Shown: positions 8,331 to 18,190, counted from the stretch's first letter. The stretch: 64,000 nt of DNA from Paenibacillus sp. JDR-2 (GCF_000023585.1 NC_012914.1:768001-832000); one strand, 5' to 3'. Notes: generated from the letters alone by a model not told the origin. A program made the numbers and translations.

Positions 8331-11114
8331 TCAGTACGTTTTTACCGCATCAATATTAATCGTGCTGCTGCCGGTGCTGCCTGAGCCTTGATTAATGTAG
8401 AAGTTAATCTCGGCAATGGAGCCAAGATCACGCGTGCTGTTGCCGCCGCTGTACCAGCTTGGACGGGCAAAGCTGCTGAACGGCAGCGTAATGGTTGCAG
8501 CCGTTGTGCCTGAGAGAACATAAGTCGTCTCCCATGGCTCACCGCTGGCTTCTTTAAACTGTACGGTCAGCGTACGGTTTGAGCCGTCCGGCTTCACCCA
8601 TAAGCTGATGCCCGTTTTGCCGGTCCAGTTGGCGGAAACCGGGTGAATGACGCCCGAATAGTTGGCCGCCGTTGTAATGTTATAACTCAGCTTCATGCTG
8701 TTAGTACCATCGCTTTTCACGGATGTATCAAGGGTTGGTGTAATGGCGCTGCCGGACGAGTTCATTGTGTAGGCAGCCTGCAGCGCGCTATTCGAAGCGT
8801 AGCTGTCGAAGCTGTCGATGGCATCGCTTGGAGGCTGAGTGCCTCCGCCGACCTGGCCCGCCGTCACGGAGTCGATATAAATCGAGCTGCTGCCCGTTGA
8901 GCCGGAGCCCTGATTCACGTAGATGCTGTATTCCTTAACCGTATTCAAGTCCTTCACGCCGTTGCCGCCGCTGTACCAGCCCGGATGGTTGAAGGAGCTG
9001 AACGGCAGATTGACGATTCCCGCGGTTGTGCCGGACAACGTATAGTACGTTTCCCACAGCTCGCCGCTGGTCTCCTTGAACTGAATCGTCAGGGTCCGGT
9101 TCGACCCGTCCGGCTTGAGCCAAAACGACAATCCGGTTGCTCCGGACCAGTCGGCCGTACCCAGCTGCTTGGTTGCGCCTGCAAAATTGGCGGGAGAGGC
9201 TGCAATGGTGTAGGCAAATTTCATGCCGTAGGTGCCGTCGTTTTTGTTTGCGGTATCCCGGGTAATCGTCAAGGCGCCGCCGTCCGTATTGCGGACGTAA
9301 GCGCTTTGCAGCGCGCTGTCCGAGCTGTAGGAGTCGAACGAATCAACCGTAATCGACGTCGCTTGCGTCGCGGTCGTGAAGGTTAGACCGGCATTTGATG
9401 CAACCGTGGAACCCGTGCCGTTAACGGCCGTTACCTTCCAGTAGTACGTTTTGTTGTAGGCAAGCGCGGAACCCGGGGTATAAGAGGTGGAAGTCAGTCC
9501 GCTGGCGTTAATAACCGGGCTCGTATAGGAGCTGTTATCCGCGACAACAAGCGTATAGCTTGCGGCGTTGCTGGAGGCATTCCAGCCGAATGACGGCAGC
9601 ACGCTTTGGCCCGTTGCGCCGCTTGCCGGGGACGACTGCGCGAAAGCGCCCGGAGCAGGCAGAGCCGTTCCGCCGGTGGCATAGACGGGAGAATAGCTGC
9701 CGGCAACCCCTGCAAGGTTATGGGCTTTAACTCTATACCAATAAGCCGTGCCCGAGACAGAGGTCGAATCGGTCCATGGCGTATCATTGTCCGTCGCGCA
9801 TTGATTGCAGACAACGGTCCATGGTCCGCTTGCACCGGCTGTTGCGCGTTCGACGGTATATTTGTCCGCTGCCGCCGCGCCTCTCCATTTCAACTGAACC
9901 TTTCCGCCGCTTGCCTGATGGCCCGTAATAAGCGGCGCGTCAGGGACGCCTGCAGCAGGAACGGCTATCCCGCGCATCGCGTAAGCGTGGTTGCGCAGCT
10001 GCTGGGCTTTGGTACGCATATCCGTAGTGGTGCCCGGATAGTAGATGGTGAATCCGTCGTTATGCACTTTGTAGCCATAGTCGTCGTTTTGCCCGAACAG
10101 CGCCCAATAGTTGCTGCCGACAATCGCCGGCTGGGCTTCGATGGCAGATAGGAAGTTCGCAAGCGTACCGTAGGTTTCCAGGTTCCACGCGAATTCGCCT
10201 ACAACCATCGCTTTGCCTGCGGCTTGAACCTTACTCGCCTGCGCATTCAGCTCGGTAACCGACAACCCTTTGCAGCATGCGCCAACGGCCGGCCATTGGT
10301 AGAAGTGATCGCTGTAGATGTCTACACTCGAAATCGAGAGATGAGCATCCTTCACGCCATAGGTGCCGTCCATGACGAGGTGGTTGCTGTCGATGCTTTT
10401 TAAATAGTCGGCAATGTCCTGCGTCCAGTTCTTCATCGCCGTCGGATTGTCGTACCAGCCCAGCTCGTTGCCGGTTTCCCAGGCCATAATGGTCGGATCG
10501 TCTTTGTATTTGACGCCGGTGTAAGTATTGGTGCGGTTGAGGAGGACGCTTAGATGCTGTTTGAAGGCACTGATGATTTCCGGCTTATTGTAGAACTCGT
10601 AGCCGGTGTAGCTGATGCCGTCGTCGGGATAGCCGAACCAGCGCGTCCATGATTTTTTGCCGCCGTGGTAATAATCGTATTGGTCAATGAGCGGGAGAAC
10701 GAGGCGAAGTCCAGCGTCGCCGGCGGCTTTGATCGCGTAATCAAGCTTCTGGAAGGCGGTCTCGTTGTATGTACCAAGCGATGGCATAATACACTTCGGA
10801 CATCCGAAGGAGATGGCGGCATGGGAGCGAACGACGGTTGCGCCCATTTCTTTTGCCGTCTGCAAGGCGTTGTTTACGCGAAATTCGGTCGGATACTCGA
10901 CAGGATTCTCGTCTAGGGCAAGCCAATAGATGTTAGGCCCGCTGTAGCGGAACGGCTGGCCGTTCAGCATCAGCTGGCTTCCGGAGCGGGTAACGAAGCC
11001 GGAGACGGCGGCGGAAGCTTTTTTCGCCGGAGGGCCGACTAACGCCAGCAAAGACATAAAGGCGAGCAGCAGGGCAAGGGAGTAGGAGAGCATTCGGAAT
11101 CTAGTGGTGATCAC
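8331..11114 (-). CDS. Secreted GH5 glycoside hydrolase, probable beta-mannanase, with FN3 and tandem binding modules
   Basis: 927 aa. Signal peptide of about 36 residues (hydrophobic core SLALLLAFMSLLALVG, then AxA before VSGF). A GH5 (clan A, beta/alpha barrel) catalytic domain covers about 37-390, with the acid/base Glu217 in WETGNELG and the nucleophile Glu307 in VVGEFAW. Two FN3-like domains follow (about 395-490 and 495-590), then two beta-sandwich binding modules of about 150 residues starting DSFDSYSS (about 595) and DSFDSYAS (about 775); these resemble CBM11/CIA30-type domains. It has no SLH domain, so it is free in the medium. The fold and closest family features suggest endo-1,4-mannanase, but other GH5 activities cannot be excluded. 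A cre-like site lies 53 bases upstream. The ATG follows GAGGTTATC. Confidence 0.88.
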   Translation of the reverse strand: MITTRFRMLSYSLALLLAFMSLLALVGPPAKKASAAVSGFVTRSGSQLMLNGQPFRYSGPNIYWLALDENPVEYPTEFRVNNALQTAKEMGATVVRSHAAISFGCPKCIMPSLGTYNETAFQKLDYAIKAAGDAGLRLVLPLIDQYDYYHGGKKSWTRWFGYPDDGISYTGYEFYNKPEIISAFKQHLSVLLNRTNTYTGVKYKDDPTIMAWETGNELGWYDNPTAMKNWTQDIADYLKSIDSNHLVMDGTYGVKDAHLSISSVDIYSDHFYQWPAVGACCKGLSVTELNAQASKVQAAGKAMVVGEFAWNLETYGTLANFLSAIEAQPAIVGSNYWALFGQNDDYGYKVHNDGFTIYYPGTTTDMRTKAQQLRNHAYAMRGIAVPAAGVPDAPLITGHQASGGKVQLKWRGAAAADKYTVERATAGASGPWTVVCNQCATDNDTPWTDSTSVSGTAYWYRVKAHNLAGVAGSYSPVYATGGTALPAPGAFAQSSPASGATGQSVLPSFGWNASSNAASYTLVVADNSSYTSPVINASGLTSTSYTPGSALAYNKTYYWKVTAVNGTGSTVASNAGLTFTTATQATSITVDSFDSYSSDSALQSAYVRNTDGGALTITRDTANKNDGTYGMKFAYTIAASPANFAGATKQLGTADWSGATGLSFWLKPDGSNRTLTIQFKETSGELWETYYTLSGTTAGIVNLPFSSFNHPGWYSGGNGVKDLNTVKEYSIYVNQGSGSTGSSSIYIDSVTAGQVGGGTQPPSDAIDSFDSYASNSALQAAYTMNSSGSAITPTLDTSVKSDGTNSMKLSYNITTAANYSGVIHPVSANWTGKTGISLWVKPDGSNRTLTVQFKEASGEPWETTYVLSGTTAATITLPFSSFARPSWYSGGNSTRDLGSIAEINFYINQGSGSTGSSTINIDAVKTY

Positions 11115-11166
11115 ACGATAACCTCCTCAAATGATTGGGCTAATGGTACGCTGGCCTGGGATAAAA

Positions 11167-11180
11167 TGTAAACGCTTTAC
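11167..11180. promoter_or_regulatory. cre-like CcpA site upstream of the secreted GH5 gene
   Basis: TGTAAACGCTTTAC matches 12 of 14 positions of the catabolite-responsive element TGWNANCGNTNWCA. It lies 53 bases upstream of the GH5 start on the opposite strand, a position suited to carbon catabolite repression. Confidence 0.55.
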
Positions 11181-11342
11181 CTCCTTTCCGCACGAAATAC
11201 GCAGGCCGCGTGCTACTAATCTAACGCCAACCGCAGCCCCCTGACTATTGGCTAATTTTTAGGTTTATTGCACTCTGTTTAGGCCTTCCCGATTTACGTG
11301 AAGAAAAGGTTGCCTGTTTCTTGGGCTCTGTGTCAGAATCAC

Positions 11343-11356
11343 AGTAAACGCTTACA
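11343..11356. promoter_or_regulatory. cre-like CcpA site upstream of the kinase gene
   Basis: AGTAAACGCTTACA matches 13 of 14 positions of the cre consensus and lies 27 bases before the ATG of the sensor kinase at 11383. It suggests that the mannan two-component system is itself under catabolite repression. Confidence 0.65.
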
Positions 11357-11382
11357 TAATTGAGTGACGGGAGCCGGCGCAA

Positions 11383-13173
11383 ATGAATATAGGACGTGGT
11401 TTTTTCCGTTTTAACGGGTTTAGCAGCATGACCATGCAGAAGAAGCTGATTATCGTATTCGTGGTTCTAATCATTATTCCTATTTCGGCTACGGGCTTTA
11501 TTTCCTATCAGAATTACATTCAATCTATTAATAAGAATACAAAAAACTACGTTACCGAGCTGATCAGCAACATGCAGGCAAATCTGGACAGCCATCTGGA
11601 AGACATGATGACCGTCAGCAAAATCCCGCTCTACTCGGTCGAAATGCAGCAATACATGAGCCATCAGGAGATGACGCTCGAGAAGCAGCGCCAGATGGAC
11701 TTCTATATCGGCCTGCTCGACAGCATGAGGAAAAACCTCTATTCCGCCTATCTCTACGATAATTACGGCAATGTATTCTACCGGATCAAGACGGATGCCA
11801 TCCGCGAGGATATGATGAGCCATTACGAGGAATGGAAGCGGCTCGCTATCGAGGGCAACGGCAATCCCGTCATTATTCCGACCCAGCGGGTGATGCGCGC
11901 TAACGGCACTCCGCAATATCTGTTCACGGTGCTCCGGAGCATCCGGGATATCGGCACGCTGGAGACAATCGGCTACGTAGCGGTGGATGCCGATATTCAC
12001 GTCATTGAGGATGTCGTGCAGGAGCTGAATACGGTAACGAACGGGAAGACGCTTATTATTGACGGCCAGAACAATGTGGCTTATGACAGCGACCATGTGC
12101 TGACGGCCACCAATATTACGGGCAACGAGGTCATTCAGAGAGCCGTAGGCGATCAGGGCAGCTTTAATGTCGTGGTCGACGGAAGCTCTTACATATGCAG
12201 TTACTCCGTATCCAAGGATACCGGCTGGAAAATATTCGCGTTTGTTCCGGTTGACTATCTGCATCACGATGCCCAATTGACGCGGAACGTCACGCTTACG
12301 ACAACCATCGGGATTATCGGCTTTGCGCTGCTAGTCTCGGTTATATTGGCTTTTATGATGACCAGATCGCTCCGTCAGATGACGGACCTGATGCGCACGG
12401 TGCGCGGCGGCAACCTGGACGTCAGCTTTGACGTGAAGCAGAAGGACGAGGTGGGTATACTCGGCACGGAATTTAACCGCATGCTAAGGCGGATGAAGGA
12501 ACTGATCTCCGAAATTTACGTGATCCAGTCCCGCAAAAAAGAGGCTGATCTGGAAGCGCTGCAAAGCCAGATTAACCCCCATTTCATATACAACACCTTG
12601 GAGACCATCCGGATGACCGCCGAGATTAACGATGACGAAGAGGTCGCGGAGATGACTTTTACGCTTGGCAAGCTATTAAGATACAGCATTAACCGGGGGC
12701 GGGAGACGGTTGAGTTAAGGGAAGAGCTGCAGCATTTGGAGCGGTATCTTCAATTATTGCGCTACCGGTTCAGCAACCGGTTTGTCGTTGCCTTCGACAT
12801 TCCGCAGGAGCTGATGAACTTCCCGGTCATGAAGCTGACCTTCCAGCCGATTGTCGAGAATGCGATTCTCCATGGCATGGAGGGTAAGCCCAACGAAGTC
12901 ACGATCCGCTTGTCGGCGGAGCTGAAGGAGCAGCTTCTTATTTTTTCGATCAAAGACGAAGGAGCGGGGATGGACGGCATGACGCTGGATCTGCTTCGGC
13001 AAGCGATGAACGGTACGCGCGAATCGGCAAGCTCCAAGACAGGGGTAGGCCTGCGCAATGTCAACGAACGGATTAAGCTGCATTACGGCGAGACGTATGG
13101 GCTGGAGATCGAGAGCAAGTGGGGAGAAGGAACAACCGTTAATCTAAAACTTCCGAGAAAGCATGGTGAATAA
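11383..13173 (+). CDS. Sensor histidine kinase, YesM family (mannan locus)
   Basis: 596 aa. Membrane segment at about 21-42, an extracytoplasmic sensor region to about 300 (dCache-like), second membrane segment at about 305-328, HAMP to about 380, His_kinase domain with His400 in INPHFIYN, then HATPase_c with VENAI, DEGAGM and VGLRNVNERI. It is divergent from the secreted GH5 gene and is followed after only 3 bases by its regulator. The gene set around it (two GH5 enzymes and one CUT1 transporter) suggests it senses extracellular mannan oligosaccharides; no ligand can be read from the sequence. Confidence 0.93.
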   Translation: MNIGRGFFRFNGFSSMTMQKKLIIVFVVLIIIPISATGFISYQNYIQSINKNTKNYVTELISNMQANLDSHLEDMMTVSKIPLYSVEMQQYMSHQEMTLEKQRQMDFYIGLLDSMRKNLYSAYLYDNYGNVFYRIKTDAIREDMMSHYEEWKRLAIEGNGNPVIIPTQRVMRANGTPQYLFTVLRSIRDIGTLETIGYVAVDADIHVIEDVVQELNTVTNGKTLIIDGQNNVAYDSDHVLTATNITGNEVIQRAVGDQGSFNVVVDGSSYICSYSVSKDTGWKIFAFVPVDYLHHDAQLTRNVTLTTTIGIIGFALLVSVILAFMMTRSLRQMTDLMRTVRGGNLDVSFDVKQKDEVGILGTEFNRMLRRMKELISEIYVIQSRKKEADLEALQSQINPHFIYNTLETIRMTAEINDDEEVAEMTFTLGKLLRYSINRGRETVELREELQHLERYLQLLRYRFSNRFVVAFDIPQELMNFPVMKLTFQPIVENAILHGMEGKPNEVTIRLSAELKEQLLIFSIKDEGAGMDGMTLDLLRQAMNGTRESASSKTGVGLRNVNERIKLHYGETYGLEIESKWGEGTTVNLKLPRKHGE

Positions 13174-13176
13174 CAA

Positions 13177-14739
13177 ATGCTGAGCATTATGATTATCGAC
13201 GATGAAGATCTGATCCGCCGCGGGCTGGAGAAGATTATTTCCAAGCTGAACGAGGAGTATCTGGTTGTCGGCAGCTTTTCGAACGGCTTTGAGGCCTCCC
13301 AGGAGCTGGACCGTCTCTCTCCGGATGTTGTCGTTACCGATATTAAAATGCCCTATATGGACGGGCTGCAGTTTATAGAGGAATTAAGGCGCCGTCTTCC
13401 GGAAGCGCGCTGTCTGATTTTGAGCGGCTATAATGATTTCGATTATGCGCGTACCGCCATGCAGTATGGCGTAAAGGATTATCTGATCAAGCCGGTGGAT
13501 AAGGAAGAACTGCTGGCGAACCTGTCTCATATTCATGAAGAGCTAAAGGCGGCAAAGCAGGAAAAAGAAAAGGAGCAGCTGCTAAGCAAAAAAGCGCAAA
13601 TGAGCGACCTTTTGCTGCGGGAGCAGCACTTGCGCCGGCTGCTGGGCGGCGATAAGGATGCTCCTGTATCTACCGTTGCAGATGAGCTTTCCGTGCCGGT
13701 CTTATTCGAGCGCCCTTACGCGATGCTTGCCGTCCGGGCTTCGAATCAAGGCATGAAGGAGCAGCTGCTGGAATGGGGAAGAACGATGGCGGCTGAAGGC
13801 ATAGAGAGCGTGGCTATGGAGGCGCAGATTATCGCCCTGTTGGTTCCTGCTCCCAAGGAGGAGGAGACGGGCAGGCTTGCTCACAAAACGGCGCTTCGTT
13901 TGATGAACGACCTGCAGTTTGCCGCCAAAGGCAAGTTTGCGATCGGAATCAGCGGCGGATATAGAGGGATCGATGCGGCGGTGCCTGCCTACCAGGAGGC
14001 GTTGGCGTTGTCTTACGCCGGCATTTACAAGCGTGAAGCGTTTGCCGTTATGACGGGCAAGGAAGGGCCAAATGCTCCAGCGGATCCTGCTTTTTTCACC
14101 GGGCTGCTGACGGGCAGCTTTACCCAGGCGCTGGAGCGGCTTGATGCCGAAGGAATCGGAGCGACTGTGCAGCAGATGTTCGTGGAACTCGAGCGGGTTA
14201 GACCGCCATATTCGGATCTCGTTCAGTTTATGGCGAATCTGTTGTATACCGCTGTGCAGAAGGTTGACGGCCTGCTTGACGAACTGGTGAAGCTGACGCC
14301 GCCAGGGGTTGGCGTTTACCAATCTGTTGCGGACTTTTTTAATCTAACGGAGCTGAAGGAACGGATCCAGCATCTGCTGGAGCTGTCCATGTACCGTCTT
14401 GCATCGCTGCGCAAGGAGGGCGGCAACAGGGTGATCGAGACGGTTAAACAGCTGATCCAGCAGGACTATGATAAAGACCTTGAACTGACCGAGCTGTCCG
14501 AGAAGGTATTCCTTAACCCGAGTTATCTCAGCACGTTATTCAAGCAGGAGACGGGATTGACCATCACGCAATACGTGCTGCAGCTGCGCATGATGAAGGC
14601 GAAGGAGCTGCTGAAGAAGCGGCTTGACCTGAAGGTCTACGAGGTCGGCGAGCAGGTGGGTTACCCGGACTCCATCTATTTCAATAAGGTGTTTAAGAAA
14701 ATGGTAGGCATTACGCCTAAGGAGTACCGGAATTTATAG
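13177..14739 (+). CDS. Response regulator, YesN type with AraC DNA-binding domain (mannan locus)
   Basis: 520 aa. The receiver domain at 1-120 has phospho-acceptor Asp55 in VVTDIKMPYMDG and Lys in LIKPVD. A coiled, Glu/Lys-rich stretch (about 120-150) leads into a long middle region, and an AraC double helix-turn-helix lies at about 420-518 (LNPSYLSTLFKQETG, VGEQVGYPDSIYFNKVFKKMVG). It is probably translationally linked to the kinase 3 bases upstream. It probably activates the transporter operon starting at 14927; a group of palindromes at 14747-14812 in the gap before that operon is a candidate target. Confidence 0.93.
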   Translation: MLSIMIIDDEDLIRRGLEKIISKLNEEYLVVGSFSNGFEASQELDRLSPDVVVTDIKMPYMDGLQFIEELRRRLPEARCLILSGYNDFDYARTAMQYGVKDYLIKPVDKEELLANLSHIHEELKAAKQEKEKEQLLSKKAQMSDLLLREQHLRRLLGGDKDAPVSTVADELSVPVLFERPYAMLAVRASNQGMKEQLLEWGRTMAAEGIESVAMEAQIIALLVPAPKEEETGRLAHKTALRLMNDLQFAAKGKFAIGISGGYRGIDAAVPAYQEALALSYAGIYKREAFAVMTGKEGPNAPADPAFFTGLLTGSFTQALERLDAEGIGATVQQMFVELERVRPPYSDLVQFMANLLYTAVQKVDGLLDELVKLTPPGVGVYQSVADFFNLTELKERIQHLLELSMYRLASLRKEGGNRVIETVKQLIQQDYDKDLELTELSEKVFLNPSYLSTLFKQETGLTITQYVLQLRMMKAKELLKKRLDLKVYEVGEQVGYPDSIYFNKVFKKMVGITPKEYRNL

Positions 14740-14746
14740 AAGTCGA

Positions 14747-14812
14747 TGCTTCCGAAGCAACTTTTCTACGAAATCAAGAAGCTTAAACTTCGAAGTAATT
14801 TTTGTAGAAAAG
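14747..14812. promoter_or_regulatory. Cluster of palindromes between regulator and transporter operon
   Basis: Three self-complementary elements lie close together: TGCTTC-C-GAAGCA (14747-14759), ACTTCGAAGT (14787-14796), and CTTTTCTAC (14761-14769) matched by GTAGAAAAG (14804-14812). They could terminate the regulator transcript or serve as operators for the downstream operon. No T tract follows on the plus strand. Confidence 0.5.
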
Positions 14813-14871
14813 ACCCAAATAAAAGACCATAAACAAAAAACCGCGACATTAAATTGCGAAGGCGCTTTCTC

Positions 14872-14877
14872 TATAAT
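14872..14877 (+). promoter_or_regulatory. Candidate -10 element of the transporter operon
   Basis: TATAAT at 14872-14877, 50 bases before the TTG start of the binding-protein gene. The -35 position (TTAAAT at 17-base spacing) is poor, as expected for a promoter that needs an activator. Confidence 0.45.
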
Positions 14878-14926
14878 CGGTTTTGTAAGTAAGCGCATTC
14901 ACTACATATTCAAGGGGGAGTCGGGT

Positions 14927-16282
14927 TTGAAGAAGAAGCAGTTGATTTCCACCATGGCCGTGTTAGGCCTCGCAATGACAATGGCAGCAGGTTGCGGCTC
15001 AAATAACGGAAACAGCGAAGGGACAGCATCGCCAAGCAATAATAAAGCGGATAATGCCGCCGCAACAACGAAGGCTGATAACGCAGCAGCAACAAACGCC
15101 GCAGCCAGCGAGGAGCCGGCTGCTCCGAAGATCGCGGGCAAGGTTGTATTCACAACCAACCGGACGGACCTGGTGGATACGGAGCTCAAGAACTACGCGG
15201 CCAAATTCCACGAGAAATACCCGGACGCGACGGTTGAGATCGAAGCGATCAAGGATTATGACCAAACCACCAAGATCCGCATGGCGTCGAACGAACTCGC
15301 CGACATCAGCCTGATCCCCGGCACGGTGAAAAACTCGGATTTGCCGAACTTTTATCTTCCCCTTGATGATCTCGGACTGAACGATCGTATTTATTTCAAG
15401 GACAACCGCAGCCAGGACGGCAAGCTGTACGGCATCTCCTCCGGCAGCGCCGCAATGGGCGTAACGTACAACAAAAAGGCTTTTGCGCAAGCCGGCATCA
15501 CCGAAGTGCCTAAAACGCTCGACGAGCTGTACGCCGCTGCCGAAAAGCTGAAAGCAGCGGGCATCATCCCGCTCGCGACAAACTTCAAGGACAAATGGCC
15601 GCTGTACGGCTGGGATCAGGAGGCGTTTATTTTCGCCAATGACCCGTCCCTGCATAACACGATGGCAACGCAGGATGAACCTTTCGCGGTGGACGGCCCG
15701 CACTGGCAGGCGTTTTCCATCCTGAAGAAAATGGTGGACGGCGGTTACGTCGAGAAGGACCTGATGTCGACGAACTGGGAAGGCTCCAAGAAGGATGTCG
15801 CTTCCGGCAAAATCGCCATGTTCCTGCTTGGCAACTGGGTAGTGCCGCAAGTGGTAGACAACGGCGCTGCCGCGGAGGACGTAGGTTTCTTCCCGCTGCC
15901 GCTGGATAACAGCGGGGAAGCGAAGGTTATACTGGCTTCCGACTACTACTACGGCATCGATAAAAACAGCGAAAATCCGGAAACGGCAAAAGCCTTCCTC
16001 AAATTCCTGATCGAAGAATCCGGTTATGACGATTACGCGGGCTTTATCCCCGTTCTGAAAGACAAGAAGCCTAAGCTGGCTCAGCTGAACGAATTTATGG
16101 CGACCAATCCGAAGGTGATCGAGATGGCTGCCGAGAACGACGACTACCTCGCGATTGCGAACAAAATGCAGTTCGACACAAGCGCCTTCGCTCAAGACGC
16201 GATTATGGGCAAAGACATGAAAGCGGTATTTGATTCCTACAACAAGAAGTGGAAAGATGCCAAGAAAGCCTTAGGCAAATAA
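14927..16282 (+). CDS. CUT1 sugar-binding lipoprotein (mannan-oligosaccharide type locus)
   Basis: 451 aa from a TTG start with an AAGGGGGA site upstream. Lipoprotein signal: KKKQ, hydrophobic core, lipobox MAAGC, followed by a long Ala/Asn/Thr-rich linker (to about 65) tethering the domain outside the membrane. The rest is a family 1 extracellular solute-binding protein (MalE-like). It delivers oligosaccharides to the two permeases downstream. A stable hairpin at 16302-16347 separates it from the first permease. No ATPase gene is present, as usual for Bacillales CUT1 systems served by the shared ATPase MsmX. Confidence 0.92.
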   Translation: MKKKQLISTMAVLGLAMTMAAGCGSNNGNSEGTASPSNNKADNAAATTKADNAAATNAAASEEPAAPKIAGKVVFTTNRTDLVDTELKNYAAKFHEKYPDATVEIEAIKDYDQTTKIRMASNELADISLIPGTVKNSDLPNFYLPLDDLGLNDRIYFKDNRSQDGKLYGISSGSAAMGVTYNKKAFAQAGITEVPKTLDELYAAAEKLKAAGIIPLATNFKDKWPLYGWDQEAFIFANDPSLHNTMATQDEPFAVDGPHWQAFSILKKMVDGGYVEKDLMSTNWEGSKKDVASGKIAMFLLGNWVVPQVVDNGAAAEDVGFFPLPLDNSGEAKVILASDYYYGIDKNSENPETAKAFLKFLIEESGYDDYAGFIPVLKDKKPKLAQLNEFMATNPKVIEMAAENDDYLAIANKMQFDTSAFAQDAIMGKDMKAVFDSYNKKWKDAKKALGK

Positions 16283-16301
16283 GGTTCATAGCGGGTTAAC
16301 G

Positions 16302-16347
16302 GGAAGAGAAGATGCTTATCGGCGGAATCGATAACGTTTTCTCTTCC
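16302..16347 (+). other. Intercistronic stem-loop between binding-protein and permease genes
   Basis: GGAAGAGAA (16302-16310) pairs perfectly with TTCTCTTCC (16339-16347), enclosing a second perfect stem TTATCG (16316-16321) with CGATAA (16329-16334). Without a T tract it is more likely an RNA stabiliser or processing site that keeps binding-protein mRNA above permease mRNA. Confidence 0.6.
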
Positions 16348-16377
16348 TCCTTATCAAGGAGTAAAGAAGGGTTGCCG

Positions 16378-17262
16378 ATGTTTGCAATGAGTTACAAGGT
16401 ACAGCGCTATGTCATATTAATCTCCTTTCTCACGCTTCCGCTGCTGCTGCTTGCGGTATTTTCCTTCTATCCGGCCATTTACCTGACCTGGTTGAGCTTT
16501 ACCTCATGGGACGGCTACAGCCCGGAGAAGGCTTGGGTAGGCATCAGCAATTATAAGGAGATTTTTACGAACGCGGATATTTTCAAGGTTCTCTCCCATA
16601 ACTTCGTGTACTTCATAGGGGGAATCGCACAGAACGTCATTGCTTTATTCTTCGCCGTACTACTCAATTCGCGGTTAAGAGGACGCAATACGTTCCGGGT
16701 GCTGCTCTTCCTTCCTTATATTATGAACAGCGTTGCAATTGCCTATATGTTCACCTACGTCTACGATGCGCAGAACGGCTCGCTGAATGCGCTGCTGACT
16801 TCCGTCGGGTTGGAGTCTTGGATCCGGAGTTGGCTGGGAGACGCCGCTATCGTCAACTATTCGCTTGCTTTTATCTCGGCGTGGAAGTTTATGGGCTTTA
16901 ACATGGTTATTTATTTAGGCGCTTTGCAGTCGATTCCCGGCGATCTGTATGAAGCGGCGAAAATCGACGGTGCGGGACCGTTCAAGTCTTTTCTCTACAT
17001 TACATGGCCGAGCATCATTAAAATCGTGGAGCTCAGCATGCTGCTGACGGTCAGCGGCGCGCTTGAAGTATTTGATCTGCCGTTTGTCATGACCAAGGGC
17101 GGACCGGCCGGTTCCAGCCAGACCTTTGTTACCCAAACCGTCGAGACCGCCTTTAATTTCAGCAATTACGGGCTTGCTTCGGCGATGGGGATGGTGCTGC
17201 TGTTTATCGTCGTGCTGGTGATATTTGTACAGCGGAAGCTGATTTTGCGAGGGGGGGACTAG
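16378..17262 (+). CDS. CUT1 sugar ABC permease, MalF/UgpA type
   Basis: 294 aa from ATG 16378, preferred over the upstream in-frame ATG at 16312 because GAAGGG stands 6 bases before it and the upstream codons lie inside the intercistronic hairpin. Six membrane segments. The EAA loop GDLYEAAKIDGAGPFKSFLYITWPS (about 195-220) is the docking site for the ATPase. It pairs with the MalG-type permease 3 bases downstream. Confidence 0.92.
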   Translation: MFAMSYKVQRYVILISFLTLPLLLLAVFSFYPAIYLTWLSFTSWDGYSPEKAWVGISNYKEIFTNADIFKVLSHNFVYFIGGIAQNVIALFFAVLLNSRLRGRNTFRVLLFLPYIMNSVAIAYMFTYVYDAQNGSLNALLTSVGLESWIRSWLGDAAIVNYSLAFISAWKFMGFNMVIYLGALQSIPGDLYEAAKIDGAGPFKSFLYITWPSIIKIVELSMLLTVSGALEVFDLPFVMTKGGPAGSSQTFVTQTVETAFNFSNYGLASAMGMVLLFIVVLVIFVQRKLILRGGD

Positions 17263-17265
17263 AGC

Positions 17266-18156
17266 ATGAGCATGGAAACGCCATTAAAACACCGTACCGG
17301 CAGCGTAACCGCGCGCCCGGCCACGGTCCCGCCCTCCCGCACAATAGCTGCCGCCCTGAAATACGCGGTACTGCTTGCAGCCGTGTTTGTTATTTTGTTC
17401 CCGCCGTATGTCGTCATTTTGAATGCGTTCAAGGGCAATGAGGAGTACGCCAAGTCCGGCGTATTTGATTTCCCGAGCTCGTTCCTTAACTTCGACAACT
17501 TCTCCACCGTATTCCACCGCGGGGATATGCTGAACGCTTTTATGAATACGGGCACGATTCTCGGCTTGTCCGTTCTGGGCAACGTGCTGATGGGAACGAT
17601 GGTGGCCTTTGCGCTTGGGCGGTTCAATTTCAAGCTGAAATCCTGGATTTTAGGCGCTTATGTCGCAGCCACGCTTATTCCGTCCGTCACTACGCAGGTC
17701 GCTACCTTTGGCATTATCAAGGAGCTTGGCCTGTTCAACTCCCTCTACGGTCCGGTACTTCTATACATCGGGACGGATGTGGTGCAGATCTATCTGTATC
17801 TGCAGTTTATCCGCCACATTCCTTACGACCTCGACGAAAACGCCATGATCGAAGGCGCGTCGCTCTTCCGGATCTACCGCTCGATTATTTTCCCTTTGCT
17901 TGCGCCTGCGACGGCGACGGCGGTAATTCTGAAGAGCATCTCGATCTACAACGATATGTATATCCCGTATCTGTACATGCCGTCGCAGAAGCTGCGGGTC
18001 GTCTCGACGGGGCTGATGAACTTCGTGGGCGTCAACAGCGCGCAGTGGAACGTGGTATGCGCGGCGCTGCTTATTATTCTTATACCGACGACTATCCTCT
18101 ACCTTGCTATGCAGCGTTTCATCTTCTCCGGGATCGTCAACGGTTCGGTCAAATAA
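17266..18156 (+). CDS. CUT1 sugar ABC permease, MalG/UgpE type
   Basis: 296 aa. A variable Thr/Pro/Arg-rich N-terminus of about 25 residues precedes six membrane segments. The EAA motif YDLDENAMIEGASLFRIYRSIIFP lies at about 190-213. It starts 3 bases after the first permease gene, and the giant GH5 gene follows after 34 bases in the same operon. Confidence 0.92.
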   Translation: MSMETPLKHRTGSVTARPATVPPSRTIAAALKYAVLLAAVFVILFPPYVVILNAFKGNEEYAKSGVFDFPSSFLNFDNFSTVFHRGDMLNAFMNTGTILGLSVLGNVLMGTMVAFALGRFNFKLKSWILGAYVAATLIPSVTTQVATFGIIKELGLFNSLYGPVLLYIGTDVVQIYLYLQFIRHIPYDLDENAMIEGASLFRIYRSIIFPLLAPATATAVILKSISIYNDMYIPYLYMPSQKLRVVSTGLMNFVGVNSAQWNVVCAALLIILIPTTILYLAMQRFIFSGIVNGSVK

Positions 18157-18190
18157 CTAAAGTCTCGATTACCTTTGAAGGAGTGGACTT

